Assembly: GCF_904849725.1 (NCBI RefSeq)
Contig: NC_058524.1
Coordinates: 506,338,263 to 506,402,262, forward strand
Length of the DNA: 64,000 bases
Source: Hordeum vulgare subsp. vulgare
Taxonomy: Eukaryota > Streptophyta > Magnoliopsida > Poales > Poaceae
Reading direction: 5' to 3'
Positions 57,875 through 64,000 of this stretch are shown here, piece after piece (the stretch's first letter is position 1; every line of letters begins with the position of its first letter). The notes under the pieces are model-generated. The model was not told where the DNA came from. It ran no database searches and saw only the letters and a list, made by a program, of their open reading frames with translations. The position numbers and the translations under genes were made by a program.

Positions 57875-58456
57875 CTACCTCCTCTCCTGTGCGATCACCA
57901 GCGCTGCGGCCAGCGGGCTGCTGTCGTGCGTGCACTCAGTCGACTTCTTGTAGTCGCTAGTAATGGTGATAATACCCTTGGGCCCACACATCTTCATCTT
58001 GAGGTAGGCATAATGGGGGATCGCCATGAACTTGGCGAGTGCCGGCCTGCCCAATAGCGCGTCGTAGGGGCTGTCGAGGTCCACCACTTCGAACCAGAAT
58101 GGCTCACGACGGAAATGAGCCTTGTAGCCGAAGAGGACGTCAAGCTGGAACTTGCCGATGGGGAGCAAGATTGCTCTGACACGATGACGTGGAAGACAGT
58201 TCGGGTCGGCTGCAGGTCCTTTTCCTTGAACCCAGCTTGAGCAGGATATATCGTTAAATGATGTTGATGCTGCTACCACCGTCGACCAGCACCCGCGAGA
58301 ACCGGAGGTGAGTCTCTTGGAGGCGATGGTGGGGTCGAGGATGAGCACATAGCTGCCGGGTTTCGGCATCACCGCCGGACGGTCAGCCCGGCTCCAAGTT
58401 ATTGGATTTCCGGACCAGTGCATGTATGGTTGAAACGAGAGGACCGTGGCATTCAC
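57875..58456 (-). pseudogene. pol: Tat aspartic protease region
   Basis: The active-site sequence RVLVDGGSSINII is readable in the minus strand at about 58304-58264, directly followed by TAA, in a frame different from the 194-codon open stretch. The later part of that stretch (FEVVDLDSPYDALLGRPALAKFMAIPHYAYLKMK) is the conserved C-terminal half of the protease domain. Two frame changes are needed, so it is inactive. Confidence 0.8.
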
Positions 58457-58655
58457 CTCATGTCGGTGTTGGCGTTGGCGCTGGTTGTGCTTGTCGTCGC
58501 CCTCACTGGTGAAGACGACATAGGCCCCATCCTAGTCAGGGAACTGGTCACGGAGGCAGCTGTCGTTGGGGGAAGGCGGAGCCGGAGCCGGGACCAGCAC
58601 AGGAGCGGGAGCTCAAGGATCCGGAGCAGGGGAGCCGGTAGAACCTCGCCCTGGG

Positions 58656-60796
58656 CTAGGCGCTGTTAAAAGCTACACTGCCGGAGCGTGTGGGTAGCTG
58701 GCTTCGCCTCGATATGCATTTGACACGGCGAATCGAACATCTACTCGAATGTGAGCTTGGGATGCCAGGTGGCGTTCGATGCTCCTCCTGAATAGTCGCA
58801 ACCTTCTTGCTCCCATGCCGTGGGTCCGGCTGATCGGCCTTGCACCTGTTGTTCTGCTGGCCGCAGTTGTCGCCAGCCGGCCGCATTGTGGCGGGCGGCG
58901 GGATGGGATTGTCATTCGCTCTGACCTTGATCCGCATCGCGGACTCGGCCATGGCGTACTTGTCCGCCTTGGCCATGAGGGCCACAAGTGTGGTGGGCTC
59001 GGAGCACATGAGCTTGTGCTTGAGGAGGGTGCCGTCTCGACATCCCTCGATGAAGTACTAGATGACCTTCACATCATGCACTCCCTCGCAGGAGTTGCCC
59101 AGCTCAGTCCAACGCGTGACGTAGTCGCGGAGGGGCTTATCGGGCTTGTGGACGCAAAAGGCCAGCTCGCGGGGATGGCCAGGGCGCTTGTAAGTTCTAG
59201 TGAAGTTGCGGAGGAAGACTTCCTCAAAGTCAACCCAGGTGTTGACGGCTCCAGCCGGCACGCTATTAAGCCATGTCCGGGCCGAGCCGGTCAACATGAG
59301 CGGCACGTAGCGGACGACCACACGCTTGTTTCCCCTCGCTATACCGATTGCGGTGGTGTAGTCAATCAGCGAGTCCTCTGGGTTGGCGGAGTCACTGTAT
59401 TTGGGAGTGTCGCGGGAAAAGGTGAAGCCGGAGGGAAATAGTTCCTCACGAATTCGGGGGCAAAAGCAGACCGGACCGATTGGACCCTCCTCCTCTAGGA
59501 GGGCCGACTGTGCGAGCCGGTCGAGGCGAGTGCGAGCATCGTCTTCAGTGCTTGGGACCCATGGCCCGAGTCAGGCCACGAGCTTGGTCTGAATAGGAGG
59601 TGCGGGCATGCGTGGCCTCTCCTGTGGCGGATGAGGAGGCACAACGCAAACCAACTGGCCTTGCTTGTCCGCCGGCTCACGGAGCCGGCTGGAGACCGCC
59701 GATTGTTCATTTTGGAGTTGGGAGCGCCCACCGCGACTCCCCTCGGCCCTCCAACCGAAGCCGAGAGGGGCGGAAGAGTGCAGGGCCAGCTGGTGGCCGC
59801 TGGGGTGCCCGGAGGACCTCGTCGTTCAAACCAGGGGATTCAGAGAAGGCATGGTTTGGATGGAGACGACCTTGCTGCTTGTTGGCGCAGCAAGAAGGTC
59901 TCGAACATGTTTCTCCTGCCGCTCACGCTCCTTGCCCTCCATGGTGTCCATATCCTCATGGTCCACCTCGGCGGCCTGCATGTTGGCTGCGGGGGTGTCA
60001 TTGATGGGCATCTTGCCACCTAAGATGTCGGCGACAACGCGACCACGGTTACAGACCTCACCACGTCGGCTGGGCCCGTCGGGAGCGGAAGTGAAGCCGT
60101 ATGCGGAGTGTTACTCGCGCCGCATCGCATCCATTTGGCCCTTGGCGGGTGCGAGGGTTGTGCCTTCTGCAAACAGGTGCTTGCGGGCCTCCTCCAGCTC
60201 GGCCATGGCGGAAGCCTGATTGGTAGATGGCATGATGGGTGTGCTCAACCCTTCAAGGGTGGCGCGAAGAAGGTCGGAGGGACCCGGACGAGCCGCGACA
60301 GCGTCTGCCGCGACCCTGCATGGCTCCAGCTAGTGTTGGAGTCGGTGACGATCACCTCCATAAGGACGGAGGAGACAGCAGTGTCGTGCAGGGCAGAAGA
60401 CCTCGCGAATGATGGTGGGTTGATGTAGTTGAGTACATCGCTAGGGTACTCGTCGGGCGCATGCGCATCCTTGAGACGGAGCTTGTTGAAGAGTGCACAG
60501 AGGGCATCGACGTTGACATCCTCACCAAGGCGGCGAGGCCCGTTATGAAGGCGCAGCTCGCCAAAGAGGGCATAGAGGCGGTCGACGTTGGGGGTGACAT
60601 TGTCGTAGCGTGGCTCGCTGATGGGGTCGACGGTGAAGCTTGCGGGGCAGATGGAGCCGACGATCAACACCGCGGAAGCCTCCACAGGGGCAAACGCCAC
60701 GGGCATGCAGAAGAATCCGGACGCGAGGCGTCCGATGGAGTTGGCGAGGGGTCCCGCCCGGAGCGTTACTCCAACTGACACCATGGACGGCCTCAT
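58656..60796 (-). pseudogene. gag: Tat gag, broken
   Basis: The start may be ATG at 60796 (overlapping the primer site) or 60784. The N-terminal part (to 60245) is of low recognisability. A middle part (about 60230-59826) is rich in charged residues and reads as gag N-terminal linker. The retrotransposon gag domain is at 59321-59058 (MLTGSARTWLNSVPAG, WVDFEEVFLRNF, LRDYVTRWTELGN). After one in-frame TAG (59056) the same frame continues to 58656 with IEGCRDGTLLKHKL-type sequence and a basic tail. Several frame changes and stops make it non-functional. Confidence 0.75.
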
Positions 60797-60808
60797 GGTG
60801 GGCGCCAA
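60791..60808 (-). other. Primer binding site of the Tat element
   Basis: The minus strand reads TTGGCGCCCACCATGAGG, starting one base after the LTR end. TGGCGCCCACC is the usual Tat-type site. Confidence 0.8.
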
Positions 60809-60809
60809 C

Positions 60810-61718
60810 TGTCGTCGTTTTCTCACGACAGATGCCATGGGTAGGCTTATCGAGAGTGGTTGTGGTCAAAAGGACACCGGCGGGCTGCGGGAATGGGATT
60901 GGAAACTAGCGGTTTAAGACATACGATGTATCGAGGTTCCGGGCCCTCCGTGGGAGGTAATTCCCCTAATCTTGCCGGATTGGTTGAAGAACCAAGGGAA
61001 CTACAGAATGCTCCTTGAGATGTTCGATGGAGGAGGAAGAAGGAGCAACCGGCTTGCATTCTACCTCTCGTGTATGTGTGTTCGTGCGTGAGAATGGACG
61101 ACCCCCTACATGGAGGAGTGCCAGGGGGTTTTATAGGTAAATCCCCCGGCATACAATACATATATAAGGTACTAAAGGGGGACCCGACTAGCAACTTTTC
61201 CAGCTATCCAGTGGGTCCGCCAGTGAGCAGTCTTGTCGCGTGTGGGGCCCGCCAGCTGTAGTGTCCCATCAGATGCTGGGGCCCGCCAGCTTGCCTCTGG
61301 GATTGGTGCTTGCCCCTCACACAGGGCACGGGTTGCACTATGGCCGTCGTCTTGCGGGATCCGGCGCCGGTCAGCGGTATGGCCGCCTCCACTATAGCCA
61401 CGCCGTGTCGGATGATTGAGTGGGTGGAGGCGTGTCGGCACTATGCGAGGCTGATGGGTCGCATCCGGCACCAGTTAGCGATACAACCGCCTCCACTATA
61501 GCAACGCTTAGACCACTCCGTAGTACCCGAGCTATTGTACTCTTGCCTTTAATTGAGTGCTCCCGTAGCATGAGCTGCGTTGATGAGACGAGTGCTTACG
61601 ATCCGGCTGGCGGCTAGCCATCGGCCGCAGGGCAAGCTGCGATGCCCCTAGCCGGCGCGAGCCGCGCGACTGTCCACGAGGTGCCTGGTGAGCCTACCCC
61701 GGGGTTATCCCCCCGTCA
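60810..61718 (-). repeat. 5' LTR of the Tat-type Gypsy
   Basis: The minus strand begins TGACGGGGGGATAACC and ends AACGACGACA, 909 bp. The inner end is fixed by the primer site. The outer end is chosen from the TG start and the change to Athila/Sabrina-type sequence at 61719. Confidence 0.75.
61160..61167 (-). promoter_or_regulatory. Possible TATA box of the Tat LTR
   Basis: The minus strand reads CCTTATATATG about 350 bp before the LTR end. Placement fits a promoter; only the motif supports it. Confidence 0.4.
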
Positions 61719-62282
61719 GGCGCGCCAAGGTTAACTCCTACCAACCTCCACCCGAGGGGCATCCGAGTATTGCTTTTCTTTGAGAGAGCAAATAAAATCT
61801 TGCAATAATTATGTGAGTTCTTCGTAACTAATGTGAATCCATGGATATACGCACTCCCACCTCCACATATTTTCTAGCCTCTTCGGTACCGTGCATTGCC
61901 CATTCTCACCTCGAGGATCGATGCAACCTTCGCCGGTGCATGCAAAACCCGTGACATGATATGCTTTGTTGCACATAATCCTCATTATATCTTCCTCAAA
62001 CCAGCCACCATACCTACCTATCATGGCATTTCTATAGCCATTCCGAGATAGATTGCCATGCAACTTCCACCGTCACATCATATGACTTGTACTTCCGTTC
62101 GGAAATTGCTTTGGATGATCATAATATAGCTAGCATGATATTTCCATGGCTTATCCGTTTTTTGATATATTTTGCTACGCTAGATCATTCCACATCTTGG
62201 TACACCGCAAGATGGATTCATATAGAGTCATACTACAATTTTTATGTTGAGTTCTAAGTAAATAAAAGTGTGAAGATCGTCA
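61719..62282 (+). mobile_element. Remnant of Athila/Sabrina-type internal 3' region
   Basis: Collinear with about 44410-44890: 'ttaac..ctaccaacc', 'atgtgagttctt', 'catacctacctat', 'ccattccgagata' and 'attgccatgcaac' occur in the same order. It is non-coding; the minus-strand ORF 61809-62063 is not supported. It is cut on the left by the Tat LTR and on the right by the LINE tail. Confidence 0.8.
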
Positions 62283-62436
62283 TTTTTTTTAAAAGATCCA
62301 GCAACTCCTGGCTTTTAAATTATAGCAGATAGCACATGGAGAAAGAAAAACATCTGGGGGGTGGGGGAGTTGCGATCACATGATCAAGGAAGTAAAAAGA
62401 AGAAACTTAAAAAAATTTGGGGGCTAATGCAATCTT

Positions 62437-62790
62437 TCATGGTGGTTCCCCAAACGGGTGCTCCAAAGCTGTCGCGTCTGCTTTGCGCCAGAGTGTTAGG
62501 GTTTTAGTGATTTCTTCTTTGATGTCTTGGACTTTAGCTTCCTTGTTTCTGAAGGTGCAGTTATTCCGCTCCTTCCAAATCTCAGCAAGTATGAGGATGA
62601 TCATTGTTTTGATTGCTTTCTTGTGCTCCTTCACTAAGTTGCTTATCATTTTGGACATGATGGTCGTTGCATCTGCTGCGTTCGGCCATTTGTCGGGGCT
62701 TAGGGAGTTGCAACCGATATATGATGCAGCGTGAGTCCAAATTGATCTTGCTACCGGGCATTGCCAGAATAGATGCTTTGATGTCTCCAA
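62437..62790 (-). pseudogene. LINE C-terminal zf-RVT-type domain
   Basis: 118 codons. METSKHLFWQCPVARSIWTHA matches the E-x-HLFW-x-C-x3-x-IW pattern of the zinc-binding domain that ends many plant LINE ORF2 proteins. The tail ILAEIWKERNNCTFRNKE is also typical. The region between it and the RT (62791-63154) is frame-broken. Confidence 0.82.
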
Positions 62791-63154
62791 ATATCTAAGG
62801 CATAGCTGGCAGAAGTAACTGTTCGGCCATCCTCTTCTCTATAGACGATCATTACACCATAGTCTGTCCTTGAGCAAAAGCCATGTGAAGACTTTTAACT
62901 TTGCAGGTGCCCAGGAGGTCCATACTAGTTTCTTGATATCAGACTTAAAGATCCCTTGGAATTGAGCCTTATATGCCGAGCTGGCGGTGTATACTCCTGA
63001 GGCCTCGTGTTTCCATTTGATGGTGTCATTTACTTGTTGCTGGAGCTGGATATTTCTGCTCTCGATCCATCTATTTAACCTAACTGCCTCATCCTATCTG
63101 ATGTGTTTCCGTGTGCTAGGTCTGTAATCCAGTTGCGATGTTGCAGCGCCTCTT

Positions 63155-64000
63155 TTACAGATGTGTTTTTCTCTGGGTATGGCTATATAGCTTTGGGAAT
63201 AGCGTCCTTAGATTTGCTGAGTCTGTCCAGGAGCTATTCCAAAATGAGGTTCGATCGCCATTCCCTATCGTGACCACCGTTGAGGCATGGAAAAGTGCTA
63301 TGTCATCGTCGTCGCATGGCAGTTGCATGCCATTCCATGGCCTGTCTTGGCTTGTCCAAGACAGCCATAGCCAACGCAAGCGTAGGGCTCTGCTGAACCG
63401 TGTCATATCTAGTATTCCTAGTCCCCCATTTTCAACCGGGGAACATACTACTCGCCATGCTACCTTGCATTTCCCTCCACTGATTTCTTCTTCGTGAGCC
63501 CAAAGAAAGCGGCGTCTAACCTTGTCTATCTCGAGCAAGAATTTCTTTGGTGCTCGTAGCACTGAAAGGGCAAAGGTGGGTAATGCTGTTAGGACATTTC
63601 TCACCAATACCCTTCTACTGGCTATTGTGAGCAGTCTCCCTTTCCACCCAGCTAGCCTGGCTCGAATCCTATCTAGGATGAACTGTATGTGGACGAGGCG
63701 CACCTGCGACAATGTTAGGGGGAGGCCAAGGTATCTGACAGGGAAGTCAACTATTACTCCACCAAAATTTTGCAGAACTTCCTGGAGGTCTATATCCTTG
63801 CAGCGGACGGCTGATGCAGTCGATTTCGTTGGGTTAATGCGTAGTCCAGTCATGTTCCCAAAATCTCTCAGGATCTCTAATAGTCTGTCTATCTCTTGCC
63901 TATTGGGGTTTGCAAAAATCACCGCGTCATTGGCGTAAATGCTAACTCGTAGCGGGATTTGTCTGCCCGGCAGCGGCGCTAGTGTCTGTATGTCGGTTGC
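63155..64000 (-). pseudogene. LINE reverse transcriptase, C-terminal half
   Basis: The frame is open from the window edge to 63155. The catalytic motif reads YANDAVIF (Tyr codon 63935-63937, Asn codon 63929-63931) where YADD is required, so the first catalytic Asp is lost. Then follow LRINPTKSTA, VRYLGLPLTLSQVR, RLAGWKGRLLTIASRRVLVRNVLTALP, RRFLWAHEEEISGGKCKVAW and NGGLGILDMTRFSRALRLRWLW, the usual LINE thumb and C-terminal blocks. A frameshift near 63170 separates it from the downstream part. Confidence 0.87.

Larger units (their letters stand above)
46364..61718 (-). mobile_element. Tat-type Gypsy retrotransposon, minus strand, 3' LTR missing
   Basis: In minus orientation: LTR (61718-60810), primer site, gag, protease, RT, RNase H, a second (archaeal-type) RNase H, integrase, then a region carrying a long ORF on the opposite strand. 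The double RNase H and an antisense ORF before the 3' LTR are hallmarks of the Tat lineage. Two TGATACGT-type LTRs interrupt the antisense ORF region. The expected 3' LTR is absent; the palindrome at 45793-46363 abuts instead. Part of the region left of 48200 might belong to a second Tat copy. Confidence 0.82.
62283..64000 (-). mobile_element. LINE (non-LTR retrotransposon), 3' part, minus strand
   Basis: The 3' end is a short A tract on the minus strand (T run at about 62283-62291) joined to an Athila/Sabrina-type remnant. Upstream lie a zinc-finger end domain and part of a reverse transcriptase; the rest runs off the window. LINEs insert by target-primed reverse transcription and often end in such a tail. 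Confidence 0.88.

Noticed and set aside
1..64000. A host gene or new cellular system
   Set aside because: Every region with recognisable protein motifs belongs to a transposable element; no non-transposon domain was seen on either strand.

Overview
This 64 kb window is repeat-rich intergenic DNA from a large grass genome, most likely a Triticeae species such as wheat, barley, rye or Aegilops. The evidence is a dense nest of LTR retrotransposons of types I recognise from Triticeae: LTRs opening TGATACGTCTCC, a 14 kb SIRE/Maximus-type Copia element, LTRs longer than 4 kb, a Tat-type Gypsy, a Helitron and a plant LINE. I found no host gene, tRNA, rRNA, CRISPR array or other cellular system. Nearly every coding region is a broken transposon gene. 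Family names come from memory of characteristic termini and protein motifs; no search was run.

Layout. (1) 1-5215 plus 19453-20247: an old long-LTR element on the + strand ('long-LTR family 1'), made of the right half of an LTR, a tRNA-Met-type primer site and a non-coding internal region. (2) 5216-19447: a complete SIRE-type Copia element inserted into it, with 1418/1417 bp LTRs, the target duplication CAAAT, gag, protease-integrase, RT-RNase H and a 3.7 kb extra ORF. (3) 20248-37585: a minus-strand element of a second long-LTR family ('family 2'; 4372 bp LTR, 2028 bp internal region with one gag-like ORF). Its upstream LTR has been hit three times: by a 4272 bp Helitron (27359-31630), a 4015 bp solo LTR of family 1 (33009-37023, target duplication AGGCT) and an Athila/Sabrina-type element at 37586. 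The intact sister LTR (20248-24619) preserves the empty site for the first two. (4) 37586-46363: Athila/Sabrina-type non-autonomous elements, one on the minus strand interrupted by one on the plus strand, ending in a head-to-head palindrome of LTR sequence. (5) 46364-61718: a Tat-type Gypsy whose gag-pol lies on the minus strand (about 60.8 to 54.4 kb), with a long intron-containing antisense ORF on the plus strand (46.4-53.6 kb). This ORF is interrupted by two more TGATACGT-type LTRs (48200-49760 and 52005-53579). One Tat LTR is present (60810-61718); the other is missing. (6) 61719-64000: a remnant of an Athila/Sabrina internal region, interrupted by the 3' end of a minus-strand LINE that runs off the window.

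The window is mainly a record of insertion order. Well-supported points are the SIRE boundaries and target duplication, the Helitron termini, hairpin and empty site, and the solo LTR with its empty site. Less certain are the exon structure of the Tat antisense ORF, the origin of the LTR palindrome, and exact family names. The most unusual signals are an element-wide excess of the word TTCCTCA/TGAGGAA in the SIRE element, its very long extra ORF behind an internal TATA box, the regularly placed GAGG...CCTC palindromes in family 1 LTRs, and the antisense spliced gene of the Tat element.
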